DNA from: Marinovum sp048263515
GTDB taxonomy: Bacteria > Pseudomonadota > Alphaproteobacteria > Rhodobacterales > Rhodobacteraceae
Assembly (NCBI RefSeq): GCF_048263515.1
Contig: NZ_JBLXEC010000001.1
Location: forward strand, 62,001-126,000
DNA length: 64,000 bases
Reading direction: 5' to 3'
A model generated the notes under the pieces. It did not search any database, was not told the DNA's origin, and saw only the letters and a program-made list of their open reading frames with translations. This document shows, piece by piece, positions 33,658-42,229 of this stretch. Made by a program: the position numbers and the translations under genes. The stretch's first letter is position 1. Each line of letters starts with the position of its first letter.

Positions 33658-34266
33658 CTATTCCTCCTTGCGCGCCATCAGCACGCTGTGGCTGTTGCAC
33701 TCGGGGTCTTCGGCGAGAAAGCCGGTCAGCCGCAGGCCATGGTCCTGCAGCAACAGGGCATAGCCTGCGGGCGAGAGGCTGGCGTGATAGACGGGGCGGC
33801 CCGAAACCTCGCCCTGGGCCTCGCCCTCCTCCGGTCCGACCGTGGCCAACAGCACGCCACCGGGCGCCAGGTGGTCGGCAATGCGGGCGATGGTGCGGCG
33901 CTGGTCCTCGACGGTGAGGTGGAAGAAGCTGTTCCAGGCGACGATCCCGTCGAACCGCCGGCCGAGGTCGAGCACGCGCATGTCGGCCTGAAACCAGTCG
34001 ACCTCCGGCCAGCGGCGGCGGGCGATCTCCAGCATGGCCGGGGCGAAATCCACCCCGGTCAGCCGGAAGCCTTCAGCCAGGAACCAGCGCGCGATCGGCT
34101 CGCCCGCACCGCAGCCAAGGTCGAGCACATGGCCGCCCTCGGGCAGGCAGGCGGCAAATCGCGCCAGCCAGCGGGCCTCGAACAACGAGCGCGAGCGCTG
34201 CGCATCATAGGCCGCCGCCGTCTCGTCATAGACCGCCAGGGTGGCGTCGGGGTCTGCGCCGCCCAT
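33658..34266 (-). CDS. Class I SAM-dependent methyltransferase
   Basis: 202 residues. Motif I VLDLGCGAGEPIARWF, the acidic end of strand 2 in GVDFAPAML, and the post-I FQADM stretch are all present. No extra domain. Methylates a small molecule of unknown identity. Stops two bases before the MetE-like ATG and starts close to the cupin gene stop, so it is inside the operon. Confidence 0.88.
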   Translation of the reverse strand: MGGADPDATLAVYDETAAAYDAQRSRSLFEARWLARFAACLPEGGHVLDLGCGAGEPIARWFLAEGFRLTGVDFAPAMLEIARRRWPEVDWFQADMRVLDLGRRFDGIVAWNSFFHLTVEDQRRTIARIADHLAPGGVLLATVGPEEGEAQGEVSGRPVYHASLSPAGYALLLQDHGLRLTGFLAEDPECNSHSVLMARKEE

Positions 34267-34267
34267 C

Positions 34268-35233
34268 TCAGCCCCTCCAGGTCCGGCCAGCCGGATCGTC
34301 GGTGGCGATCACGTGGTAGAGCGCGGCCTCGCCGGTCATCGAGGGGACCGCGCTGTGGGCCAGGCTCTCCGGCACCGACATCGTGTCGCCCGGCGCCAGC
34401 GTCGTGCTGCCGCCGTCCCAGTCGACACGCCAGTGCCCCTTGAATGGCATCAACACAGAGGGCCTGTCGTGCTGGTGTTTCTCCGCACGGGCATTGGCCC
34501 GGGTCAGCAGATCGACCTCGAAGCCCGGCTTGTCGCGGATCAGGCCGGTCTCGCCGATTACCTTGACCGGGCCTTCACCCGCCAGCGCCACCATATCGAG
34601 ATAGCGCCGCACATAGCCGCCGATCACCTCGCGCGCGCTGGGGCAATCGACCCTGGCCAGTTCTTCCGGCGTGAGCAGCGGCATCGGCTGCACGCCCTCG
34701 GGCAGGCTCTCGCCCTTCTTGCTGTCATAAAGCTTGCCGTTGTCGCCCAGGATCAGCCCATGCGCCTTGGCGTCCTCGATCACATGCGGCGCCCAGATCA
34801 CGCCGCCGCCGGCATCGTCGCCGCCGAGGATCGCCATGATCATCCCGTAGTCGGTGCCGATGTTCTCGAACCCGCGGAAGATATTGGTGGGGATGTTGAA
34901 GATGTCGCCCTCTTCCATGATCACCTCGCCGGCATCGCCCTTCTCGCCCCAGAAGAACCGCCAGCGGCCCGAGAGCACAAAGAACACTTCTGCGGTGCGG
35001 TGATTGTGCATCGAGTTGCGGCACTTGGGCGGCTGGCCCGCCGCGCCGATGTTGAAGCCGTGCGGGATGGTGATGTGCACGTGCTGGTCGGGGCTTTCGC
35101 TGACGCCGCCGCCGATGATGGTAAAGTTCTCCTTCTGGTCGCTGCCCGGAGTATGGGCGTCGATGAAGGCGGTCTTGCAGGGTTTCAGCTCGCCGTAGCG
35201 GACGATGCGCTGTTCGATGTCTTGGGGTGTCAT
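34268..35233 (-). CDS. Bicupin protein (gentisate-dioxygenase-like)
   Basis: 321 residues with two cupin barrels. The first has NSMHNHRTAEVFFVLSGRW with His residues and Glu, and the second EKHQHDRPSVLMPFKGHWR. Related to gentisate 1,2-dioxygenase-type and other ring-opening cupins, but the motif 1 context MHNHRTAE is also used by sensory cupins. No signal peptide. The next gene downstream starts immediately. Function is only an inference. Confidence 0.75.
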   Translation of the reverse strand: MTPQDIEQRIVRYGELKPCKTAFIDAHTPGSDQKENFTIIGGGVSESPDQHVHITIPHGFNIGAAGQPPKCRNSMHNHRTAEVFFVLSGRWRFFWGEKGDAGEVIMEEGDIFNIPTNIFRGFENIGTDYGMIMAILGGDDAGGGVIWAPHVIEDAKAHGLILGDNGKLYDSKKGESLPEGVQPMPLLTPEELARVDCPSAREVIGGYVRRYLDMVALAGEGPVKVIGETGLIRDKPGFEVDLLTRANARAEKHQHDRPSVLMPFKGHWRVDWDGGSTTLAPGDTMSVPESLAHSAVPSMTGEAALYHVIATDDPAGRTWRG

Positions 35234-35261
35234 GGCTTGATGTCCTGGAATGAGGTTGAGG

Positions 35262-35369
35262 TCAGAGGGCGCAGGCCCCCTGCCCCGGCGGCCGGAGGTT
35301 CAGCCGCCGCGCCCGCCGGCTGGCCAGATAGGCGTGCCGGCGGCGCAGAGCCTCGGCGGGTGCCGGCAT
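35262..35369 (-). CDS. Possible 35-residue basic microprotein in the operon
   Basis: ATG at 35367-35369 shares the T of the SnoaL stop, as TGATG, so translation could restart directly. The peptide (MPAPAEALRRRHAYL...) has nine or ten Arg and no membrane helix. It fills most of an otherwise unexplained 135-base gap in a tightly packed operon. It may be a true microprotein or a spacer ORF. Confidence 0.35.
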   Translation of the reverse strand: MPAPAEALRRRHAYLASRRARRLNLRPPGQGACAL

Positions 35370-36370
35370 CACAGCTCCCCGGTCTTGAGCAGGATCTGTT
35401 TCCAGACCGCCGTCTCGTCAAAGAGCGTCCATTCGCGGCGCAACTTCGGCACACCGCCCACCAGCGCGCCGAACTCGGCATGGCTGATGCCCAGCACGTA
35501 AACCTCGGCCCCGGTGGGCGTGCCAAAGGCGCCCCAGCCCTCGTGCTTGCCATGCAGGCTCCAGCGGATGGCCGAGCGCGGCGGCATCATCGGGTCGTCG
35601 CGGCCAATCACGTGATCGATGGTGAATGTCGCATTGGGAAAGGCCGCACGCAGGCCCATCCAGAACCGGTCGGCCCCGTCAAAGCTCAGGGTCTCCACCC
35701 CGCCGGGATAACACAGGTTGGCGCCGCGGTCGTAAGTCTCGGGGATCACGGTGAAATCCGCGTTCATCAGGCGGGTCAGGATATCGGCGTGGCGCTGGCC
35801 CCATTCGTTGTCATTGCCGCGTCCCTTGTAAGGACCCTCGATATCGGTCTCCGGCGTCAGCGGCGCGACACAGGCCTCGGGCCCGCCCTCGCGCGCGATC
35901 AGGTCGCGGGCATACTCCTTGGGGTCCCACCCCAACTGGCGGACGATGGCGCCCTGGTCGCGGATCAGCCATTCGTCGTTGATCTGGTTGTCGACCGCGT
36001 GACAGTCGGCGAGGATCCGGTAATGCAGCTGCTTGCCGGTCGGCAAACCGTAGACCCCGGGGTTGGCATGGGTCGCGGTGGAATGCAGCCGGTGCGAACT
36101 GAGCATGCCCTCGTCCGGCGTCCCGCTCCAGATCACGTCCTCGCCGTAAAGCGTCCGGTCGGGGAACTCGGCCAGCGTCGCCATGGTGGCGGCGATCACA
36201 CCCTGGTTGCCCACCACCACCGAGGCCGGCGAGCGCACAACGATCTCGGGCGCGTAATAGCGGTGCAGGGTCGCAATGCCGCGATCTTCCCAGATCTCCT
36301 TGGTGATGCCGATGATGTAGTCGGGGAAATCGGCGAACTTCTGGTCAAAGCCTTTCATCGGGGCGTTCAT
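35369..36370 (-). CDS. SnoaL/NTF2-fold protein, tandem-domain, copy 1
   Basis: 333 residues from ATG 36370, chosen because it overlaps the LacI stop as ATGA. Two NTF2-like halves: the first with ATLHRYYAPEIVVRSPASVV and PTGKQLHYRILADCH, the second with MNADFTVIPETYDRGANL and FFDETAVWKQ-like end (WTLFDETAVWKQ). SnoaL-like proteins of this length are usually called ester cyclases or polyketide-cyclase-like, but their chemistry in catabolic operons is not established. Sits between the LacI regulator and the bicupin. Confidence 0.8.
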   Translation of the reverse strand: MNAPMKGFDQKFADFPDYIIGITKEIWEDRGIATLHRYYAPEIVVRSPASVVVGNQGVIAATMATLAEFPDRTLYGEDVIWSGTPDEGMLSSHRLHSTATHANPGVYGLPTGKQLHYRILADCHAVDNQINDEWLIRDQGAIVRQLGWDPKEYARDLIAREGGPEACVAPLTPETDIEGPYKGRGNDNEWGQRHADILTRLMNADFTVIPETYDRGANLCYPGGVETLSFDGADRFWMGLRAAFPNATFTIDHVIGRDDPMMPPRSAIRWSLHGKHEGWGAFGTPTGAEVYVLGISHAEFGALVGGVPKLRREWTLFDETAVWKQILLKTGEL

Positions 36371-37401
36371 GTCTCGGTCCATCCTTCTGGAATGCGGGCA
36401 GACCCACGCACGATCAGCGGTGCGTCGATGGCAACCTTGGTGATCGTGGCGGTGTCGAAGGTTTCGATCTGCGCAAGCAGCGCCTTGACGGTCTCTTCGA
36501 CCATCAGGTTGGCGCGCTGGCGCACGGTGGTCAGGTCATAGGACAGCCAGGCCGCCGGCGGCACGTCGTCAAAACCCACCACCGAGACGTCGCCGGGGAT
36601 GCTCAGGCCCAGTTCGTGGCGGATCACGTCCATGACGGCAAAGGCCATGTGGTCATTGGCCACGAACACCGCATCGGGGCGGCGCTCTTCCGGGGCGGCA
36701 AACATCGCGCGCGCGGCGTCGCGGGACTGGTCGATGTCGAAATTGCCGACGCCGCGGGCGAATATCTCCTGGCCCCCCGCGCTCAGCCCCTCGACAAAGC
36801 CCGCCTCGCGGTCGCGCTGGGTCGAGGCGCCTTCCCAGCCGGCGATATAGCCGATGCGCCTGTGCCCCCCGGCCAGCAGGAACTCGGCCACCTTGCGACC
36901 GCCGGACAGGTTGTCGGAGGTGATCGCGGCAATGCCCTTGCGATCCTCATAGCGGTTGAACAGGACCACGGGGACGCCGGCACTCTGGCAGCGTTCGGCA
37001 ATGTCCGAGGACATGGCGACCGAGGCAAAGACGATCCCGTCCACCTGGTAATCAAGGATCTCCTCGACCACGGCGTCGATGTTGCCTGCGGTCTGCGAGG
37101 CCATGAAGACCAGCACGTGATAGCCCTCGCGCTGCAGGGCGTTCGACAGCTTTTCCAGCGCTTCGGGGTAGAAGTGGTTCTGCAGATAGGCGACCACCAG
37201 CCCGATGATCCGGCTCTTGCCCGAGACCATGGCCCGGGCCAGGAAGTTGGGGCGATAGCCAAGCTCGTCGGCGGCCTTGCGCACCTTCTCGACGGTCTTC
37301 TTCGAGGCCGAGGCACCGGGGGTGAAGACACGGCTGACCGCCGATTGGCTGACCCCGGCCAACCGCGCGACATCCAGCGATGTGACTTTCGTCTCGGTCA
37401 T
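36367..37401 (-). CDS. LacI-family transcriptional regulator
   Basis: 344 residues from ATG 37401. The N-terminal helix-turn-helix VARLAGVSQSAVSRVFTPG and hinge ELGYRPNFLARAMVSG are diagnostic, followed by a sugar-binding-type effector domain (IGLVVAYLQNHFYPEAL, VSVVGFDD). Two LacI-type operators, TGNAANCGNTTNCA-like, lie in the divergent promoter at 45784 and 45839, the natural targets. It lies inside the operon it most likely controls, an arrangement for autoregulation. Effector is probably an intermediate or the imported sugar. Confidence 0.92.
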   Translation of the reverse strand: MTETKVTSLDVARLAGVSQSAVSRVFTPGASASKKTVEKVRKAADELGYRPNFLARAMVSGKSRIIGLVVAYLQNHFYPEALEKLSNALQREGYHVLVFMASQTAGNIDAVVEEILDYQVDGIVFASVAMSSDIAERCQSAGVPVVLFNRYEDRKGIAAITSDNLSGGRKVAEFLLAGGHRRIGYIAGWEGASTQRDREAGFVEGLSAGGQEIFARGVGNFDIDQSRDAARAMFAAPEERRPDAVFVANDHMAFAVMDVIRHELGLSIPGDVSVVGFDDVPPAAWLSYDLTTVRQRANLMVEETVKALLAQIETFDTATITKVAIDAPLIVRGSARIPEGWTET

Positions 37402-37412
37402 CCGTTCCCCCC

Positions 37413-38180
37413 TCAGTCCGCGGTCCAGCCGCCATCGACCAGCAAGGCGCTGCCGGTGATCAAGGCCGAGGCGTCGGAGGCCAGGAACACCGCCGCGCCC
37501 ATGATATCCTCGACCTCGCCGACGCGCCCCAGCTTGATCTTCTCCTCGACCCAGGCGCGGCGCTCCGGCCGCTCGAAGGTCTGACGGGTCAGCGGCGTGA
37601 CGACGAAGGTCGGGCAGATGGTGTTGACGCGGATGCCCAGCGGCCCCCATTCGATCGCCATCGACTTGGTGAACCCCTCGACCGCGTGTTTGGTCGCCGC
37701 ATAGACCGCCCGGTCGATGCCGCCCACCTTGGCCATCTGGCTCGAGATGTTGATCAGCGAGCCTGGCTTGCCCGCCTCGGCCAGCCCCTTGGCCACGGCG
37801 CGGGTCAGGAAGTAGGCGCCCTTGATGTTGAGGTCGCTGACCGCGTCGAAATCCGCTTCCGTGGTCTCCAGCGCCGGCGCATGGCGCGCCAGCCCGGCGG
37901 AGTTCACGAGGATATCGAAGGGGCCTGCCGCCGCCACCGCCGCCTCTGTCGCCGCCACGTCCCCGACGTCCAGCGCCAGGGCCGAGGCCGCGTGGCCGGC
38001 GGCGGTCAAAGCCTCGGCCAGCTCTGCCAGCTTGTCGGCCGAACGCGCCGCCAGCACCACCTCGGCGCCGTGCTCGGCCAGAGCCACGGCGCAGGCCTGC
38101 CCGATGCCCGACGAGGCGCCCGCCACCAGCGCGCGCTTGCCATCAAGACGGAACGAAGGGGTGCGTGGCAGCTGCATCAC
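37413..38180 (-). CDS. SDR-family dehydrogenase (classical)
   Basis: 255 residues. TGxxxGxG reads VAGASSGIGQ at residues 18-27, the active Ser is in NISSQMAKV, and YxxxK is YAATKHAV. NSAGLA is the NNAG equivalent. C-terminal GSALLVDGGWTAD is the usual close. Oxidises or reduces a hydroxyl group with NAD(P). Its ATG overlaps the stop of the upstream SnoaL gene by four bases. Confidence 0.93.
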   Translation of the reverse strand: MMQLPRTPSFRLDGKRALVAGASSGIGQACAVALAEHGAEVVLAARSADKLAELAEALTAAGHAASALALDVGDVAATEAAVAAAGPFDILVNSAGLARHAPALETTEADFDAVSDLNIKGAYFLTRAVAKGLAEAGKPGSLINISSQMAKVGGIDRAVYAATKHAVEGFTKSMAIEWGPLGIRVNTICPTFVVTPLTRQTFERPERRAWVEEKIKLGRVGEVEDIMGAAVFLASDASALITGSALLVDGGWTAD

Positions 38181-39241
38181 GCGTCCCCCACCGGAAAGGC
38201 GATGCGGCCCGGCACCCGCGCCTTGTTGAACTCGCGCAGGCGGGCGAAGACGTCGACCCCGAGTTGGCGATAGGCGTCGAGGATGTCCACCATCACCCAG
38301 TTCTCGCGGATCCTGCCGTTCTCCAGCCGCCAGAAATCGAGACTGCGCATGGTGATTTTCTTGCCCGAGGGCGCGATGCCCATCCAGCCGTCATGGGTCA
38401 CGGTCTGGATCATGTCGGGCCAGCCGGTGACAGCCGCATAATCGCCATCGCCGAAGAAGTGATAGGTGATGTCGTCGACGTATTTGCCACGATCCGGCAT
38501 GCCGTTCAGGAACGGGATCTGGTGCCAGTTGCGAAAGCCGGCGATGCCGCGGCCGGTGCCGATGCCGGCCGGCCCGTACCAGTTCATCCGCTCGTGCCAG
38601 AAGCGCTCCATCTCCATCACCTCGGGCCCGCCCCGGCTGGGGTGTTTCTTCAGATGGGTGAGCATGTCGATGATGTGCTGCTGCGCGGCGCTCGATTTTT
38701 CGGCGTCCCAGGGGCCCGGCACGATCCCGTCCAGCGTCATCGGGCCGGGGATGCAGAACTCGCGGCCCAGCGAGGGCGCCATCGGCCAGGCCTTGGCCTG
38801 CATCATCACCTCGGGAATGTCCCAGAGGGTCTGGATCTCGACCACGCGGCCCCCCTCGAAGCGGTAGAACTCGTGAAACCGCATATGCGTCAGATGCCCG
38901 GTGGGCGGGATGTCGAGCCAAGGCGCGACGAAGGTGCCGAAGTAATGCCCGCCGCAGCCGACCCAGTCGCCGCCGTGTTCATCCGGCCCGCCCATGACGA
39001 TCCAGTCGCGGCGCTCGAGGTCCGGCATGGCCTCGAAAAGCGGCGCGTAACAGGCGTCATAGAAGGCGTCGGGCCCTTCGAAGTCGCCGAAGGGATGCGG
39101 CATGTGGATCACCGCGTCCGGCGCCAGCGCCTCGCGCAGCGCGGCGCGCACGCCGTCCGCGTCGAAATCCACCATCGCCGCGCGCAGCGGCGCCAGCGCC
39201 GCCTTGTTCGCCGTGTGAACGTCCATCACGTCGTCTCGCAT
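38177..39241 (-). CDS. SnoaL/NTF2-fold protein, tandem-domain, copy 2
   Basis: 354 residues from ATG 39241; a GTG at 39250 overlapping the HisD stop as GTGA is an alternative start. Two SnoaL halves: MRFHEFYRFEGGRVVEIQ with WDIPEVMMQAK near residue 125, and APSGKKITMRSLDFWRLENG with RENWVMVDILDAY near residue 320. The phrase ENWxMVD and GVDVFAR recur in the other copies. No metal site is evident. Enzymatic or binding role unknown. Confidence 0.82.
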   Translation of the reverse strand: MRDDVMDVHTANKAALAPLRAAMVDFDADGVRAALREALAPDAVIHMPHPFGDFEGPDAFYDACYAPLFEAMPDLERRDWIVMGGPDEHGGDWVGCGGHYFGTFVAPWLDIPPTGHLTHMRFHEFYRFEGGRVVEIQTLWDIPEVMMQAKAWPMAPSLGREFCIPGPMTLDGIVPGPWDAEKSSAAQQHIIDMLTHLKKHPSRGGPEVMEMERFWHERMNWYGPAGIGTGRGIAGFRNWHQIPFLNGMPDRGKYVDDITYHFFGDGDYAAVTGWPDMIQTVTHDGWMGIAPSGKKITMRSLDFWRLENGRIRENWVMVDILDAYRQLGVDVFARLREFNKARVPGRIAFPVGDA

Positions 39242-39246
39242 CTTTG

Positions 39247-40560
39247 TCACTCCGCCGCCGTGCCGTAGGCCACGTTCTTGCCCCCATAGCGCCGCACGCG
39301 GATATTGCATTGTTCGGCGTGGCCCACAAAACCCTCCAGCATGCAAAGCCGCGACCCGTATGCGCCGATCGTCGCCGCCGCCTCGTCGGTGACAATCTTC
39401 TGATAGCTGTGGGTTTTCAAGTACTTGCCCACCCAGAGCCCGCCGGTATACCGCCCCGCCTTCTTGGTGGGAAGCGTGTGGTTGGTGCCGATCACCTTGT
39501 CGCCATTGGCAACATTGGTCCGCGGGCCAAGAAAGAGCGCGCCGTAGCTGTGCATGTTCTCGAGGTACCAATCGTCGCGGTCGGTCATCACCTGCACATG
39601 CTCGTAGGCCATGTCATTGGCGACCTCCAGCATCTCCTCGTGGCTGTCGCAGAGGATCACGTCGCCGTAGTCCTCCCAGGATGCGCGGGCGGTTTCCGCC
39701 GTCGGCAGGACACCCAGCAGCCGGTCGATCTCGGCCAGGGTCTCCTCGGCCAGCTTGCGGGAATTGGTGATCAGGCAGGCCGGCGAATTGTAGCCGTGCT
39801 CGGCCTGGCCCAGCAGGTCGGTGGCGCAGAGCTCGGGATCGGCGGCGCTTTCGTCGGCGATCACCATGGTCTCGGTCGGCCCGGCAAAGAGGTCGATACC
39901 GACGCGGCCGTAGAGCTGGCGCTTGGCTTCGGCGACAAAGGCATTGCCCGGACCCACCAGCATGTGCACCGGGTCGATCGTTTCGGTGCCGAGCGCCATG
40001 GCGCCGATCGCCTGGATACCGCCGAGGGCATAGATCTCATGCGCGCCGCCCAGATGCATGGCCGCCACCACCGCCGGGTTGGGCTCGCCCTTGAACGGCG
40101 CGGTCGAGGCGACGATGCGCGGCACCCCGGCCACCGTGGCGGTGGCCACCGACATATGCGCCGAGGCCACCATCGGGAATTTGCCCGCCGGCACGTAGCA
40201 ACCCACCGATTGCACGGGGATGTTCTTGTGGCCGAGGATGACGCCCGGCAGGGTTTCCACCTCTATATCCGTCATCGAGGCGCGCTGCGCGCGGGCGAAA
40301 TTCATCACCTGCTCCTGCGCGAACTTGATGTCCTCCATGTCGCGGGCCGAAACCTTGGACATCAGCCCTTCGATCTGGCCTTGGGTCAGCCGGAAGCTCT
40401 CCGGCGCGTAATTGTCGAACTTCTGGCTCATCTCGCGCACGGCAGCGTCGCCGCGGGCCTCGATGTCCTTCAGCCCGGCCTCGACGATGCCGCGCACCTT
40501 GGCATCGTCCTCGGCGCGGTCGGTCTCGGGCTTCGAAGTCTTGATCCGTTCGATTGTCAT
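39247..40560 (-). CDS. Histidinol-dehydrogenase-family dehydrogenase (HpsN-like)
   Basis: 437 residues, full HisD length. Zinc-site residues are conserved: Gln252 and His255 in LLGQAEHGYN, Asp354 in NGDKVIGTNH, and His414 in EGFVGHAEQ. The Glu320-His321 pair of HisD is also present (AYEHVQVM). SVGCYVPAG and VGPGNAFVAEAKRQLYG are family signatures. It is not in a histidine operon, so it more likely performs a four-electron alcohol-to-acid oxidation on a pathway alcohol, as HpsN does for sulfopropanediol. Confidence 0.92.
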   Translation of the reverse strand: MTIERIKTSKPETDRAEDDAKVRGIVEAGLKDIEARGDAAVREMSQKFDNYAPESFRLTQGQIEGLMSKVSARDMEDIKFAQEQVMNFARAQRASMTDIEVETLPGVILGHKNIPVQSVGCYVPAGKFPMVASAHMSVATATVAGVPRIVASTAPFKGEPNPAVVAAMHLGGAHEIYALGGIQAIGAMALGTETIDPVHMLVGPGNAFVAEAKRQLYGRVGIDLFAGPTETMVIADESAADPELCATDLLGQAEHGYNSPACLITNSRKLAEETLAEIDRLLGVLPTAETARASWEDYGDVILCDSHEEMLEVANDMAYEHVQVMTDRDDWYLENMHSYGALFLGPRTNVANGDKVIGTNHTLPTKKAGRYTGGLWVGKYLKTHSYQKIVTDEAAATIGAYGSRLCMLEGFVGHAEQCNIRVRRYGGKNVAYGTAAE

Positions 40561-40572
40561 CTCGTCACTCCC

Positions 40573-40632
40573 GCCCCGGACCTGATCCGGGGCCTCATGG
40601 TCCGTATTGAGGTCCCGGGTCAGGCCCGGGAC
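40573..40632. repeat. Double palindromic repeat overlapping a gene 3' end
   Basis: Two perfect hairpins: GCCCCGGA-CCTGA-TCCGGGGC (40573-40593) and GTCCCGGG-TCAGG-CCCGGGAC (40612-40632), joined by CCTCA..TGAGG. This kind of CCCGGA palindrome is widespread in alphaproteobacteria. The last codons (SRA) and the stop of the SnoaL copy 3 gene fall inside it. It may act as a stability element between that gene and the HisD gene. Confidence 0.65.
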
Positions 40633-41183
40633 GCGGTTGTCTCTGTCTGGCTCTGGCGGGCCGGCCGGGGCGGCGTCTTCTCACCGCGGTCAAAGGCTTC
40701 CCAGCCCTCGCCGCCAAAGACGTCGTGGCCCAGCTGCGCCAGCACATGCGGGAAATCGACCATCACCCAGTTGTCGGTGATCTTGCCGTCCTCGACCTTC
40801 CAGAAGTCCATGTAGCGGATCTCCACCCGCTTGCCGGTGGGCGCCAGCCCCATGAAGGGGCCGGAATGGGTGGCCTCCTGCCGGCCAAAGGCCGCCGCCC
40901 ATTCGCCCATGTAAAGCCGCGCCTCGTCGATGCAGGTCTTGTCGGAAAAGGCCGCCTGGAAGGGCCGCTGCCAGTTGTCCTGAAACTCCTGCAGCCCGGT
41001 CTTGGTGCCGCAGCCCTGGTTGCCCATCCAGCGAAACCCTTCGCTGAAGAACTGGCCGATGTCGTCGATCCGATGATCGTTGAGACCGTCGACCATGCCT
41101 TCGATCACCTTGCGGGTCTCGTCGGTCTTGCTCATGTCCGTGTCGCGGGTCAGAACCGCCTGTTCGGGGCGTGAACCTTTCAT
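40620..41183 (-). CDS. SnoaL/NTF2-fold protein, single-domain, copy 3
   Basis: 187 residues from ATG 41183 (AAAGGAT lies upstream). One SnoaL domain: QEFQDNWQRPFQAAFSDK, then APTGKRVEIRYMDFWKVEDG and TDNWVMVDFPHVLAQLG. The tail is low-complexity (TPPRPARQSQTETTASRA) and its end is built from the palindromic repeat. The second-half motif matches copies 2 and 4, so the three are paralogues. Immediately before it lies the 40-residue ORF. Confidence 0.8.
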   Translation of the reverse strand: MKGSRPEQAVLTRDTDMSKTDETRKVIEGMVDGLNDHRIDDIGQFFSEGFRWMGNQGCGTKTGLQEFQDNWQRPFQAAFSDKTCIDEARLYMGEWAAAFGRQEATHSGPFMGLAPTGKRVEIRYMDFWKVEDGKITDNWVMVDFPHVLAQLGHDVFGGEGWEAFDRGEKTPPRPARQSQTETTASRA

Positions 41184-41188
41184 CTGTC

Positions 41189-41311
41189 TTATCCTTTGTG
41201 ACTGCCGTTGGGGGTGTCCTGGGGGGCAAAAGCCCGCTCCAGGAAATCCCGCGGCATCCGGTTCAGCGCCGGATGACGCGACAGGGCCGAGTGACGGGCC
41301 GTGGCGCTCAT
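41189..41311 (-). CDS. Possible 40-residue basic microprotein after the permease
   Basis: ATG at 41309-41311 overlaps the ABC permease TGA as ATGA and ends 5 bases before the SnoaL copy 3 ATG. The peptide reads MSATARHSALSRHPALNRMP and continues with RDFLERAFAP; it is basic, with no membrane segment. Coupling at both ends and lack of other space suggest it is translated. Function unknown. Confidence 0.45.
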   Translation of the reverse strand: MSATARHSALSRHPALNRMPRDFLERAFAPQDTPNGSHKG

Positions 41312-42219
41312 CCTTTCACCGCCCCCGCTGTCAACCCGCTGACAATCTGGCGCTGGAAGACCATGATCAGCACGAAGAGCGGGGCCGTGGCCGAGACGAC
41401 GGCGGCAACCGCGAACATCACGTTGCCTTCGACCTGCGTGGTGCCGAGGAAGCTGGCGATGGCCGGGATCATGGTCTCGTTCTCGGAGCTGAGCAGCATC
41501 GAGGTCACCGCGAAATCGTTGTAGGCCAGCAGGAAGGAGAACAGGCCGGTGGTGATCACGCCGGGCCACATCACCGGGATGATGACATGCCGGAAGGCCT
41601 GGAACCTTGTGCAGCCGTCGACCATGGCGCTTTCGTCCATGTCCTTGGGGATGTTGAGAAAGAAGCTGTGCAGCATCCACAGGGTGAAGGGCTGGTTGAT
41701 CGCCACCAGAACGATGATCGTGGTCGGCAGGATGCCCCAGACGTTCCATTCGAAGAACGGCAGCAGGTAGCCCGAGACCAGAGTGATATGCGGCATGGCG
41801 CGGAACACCAGCGCCGCCATCAGCAGCCAGAAAGCATAGTTCTTGCCGGACCGGGCCAGCGCATAGCCGCCCAGCGTGCCGAAGGTCAGCGAAATGACGA
41901 CGGTGAAGAACACCACGATCCCGCTGTTGAGCACGGCGCGCCAGAACTCCTCCTGAACCCAGGCGCCGTGATAGCCGCGCATCGTGAAGGCGCTGCCGGT
42001 CTCGGCGATGGTGTTGGTGCCGCGGATGGCGTTCATCCAGTCGGCCTTGGAGAAGAAGTCGGCCTGTACCTTGAAGCTGCCCCAGAGCGTCCAGAGGAAC
42101 GGGAAGGCGGCGATCACCAGCCAAAGGCCGACCAGCAGGAAGGAGACGATGGTCAGGACCGAGGGGCCTTTGCGGGCATCCGCCTGCGACGCGGTTGTTG
42201 CGAGGGTTGTCGTGGTCAT
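41308..42219 (-). CDS. Carbohydrate ABC transporter permease (MalG type)
   Basis: 303 residues with six membrane helices. The EAA loop reads MDESAMVDGCTRFQAFRHVI, where family members carry EAA-type G. The end FQRQIVSGLTAGAVKG is the common MalG tail. Its start lies 10 bases after the partner permease stop. Together with the partner, binding protein and ATPase it imports a sugar-like solute. Confidence 0.93.
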   Translation of the reverse strand: MTTTTLATTASQADARKGPSVLTIVSFLLVGLWLVIAAFPFLWTLWGSFKVQADFFSKADWMNAIRGTNTIAETGSAFTMRGYHGAWVQEEFWRAVLNSGIVVFFTVVISLTFGTLGGYALARSGKNYAFWLLMAALVFRAMPHITLVSGYLLPFFEWNVWGILPTTIIVLVAINQPFTLWMLHSFFLNIPKDMDESAMVDGCTRFQAFRHVIIPVMWPGVITTGLFSFLLAYNDFAVTSMLLSSENETMIPAIASFLGTTQVEGNVMFAVAAVVSATAPLFVLIMVFQRQIVSGLTAGAVKG

Positions 42220-42229
42220 GGGTCTCTCC

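Noticed and set aside
34241..36541. A 766-codon open frame on the plus strand
   Set aside because: It runs antisense to the bicupin and SnoaL genes, whose motifs are clear; no domain is seen in it.
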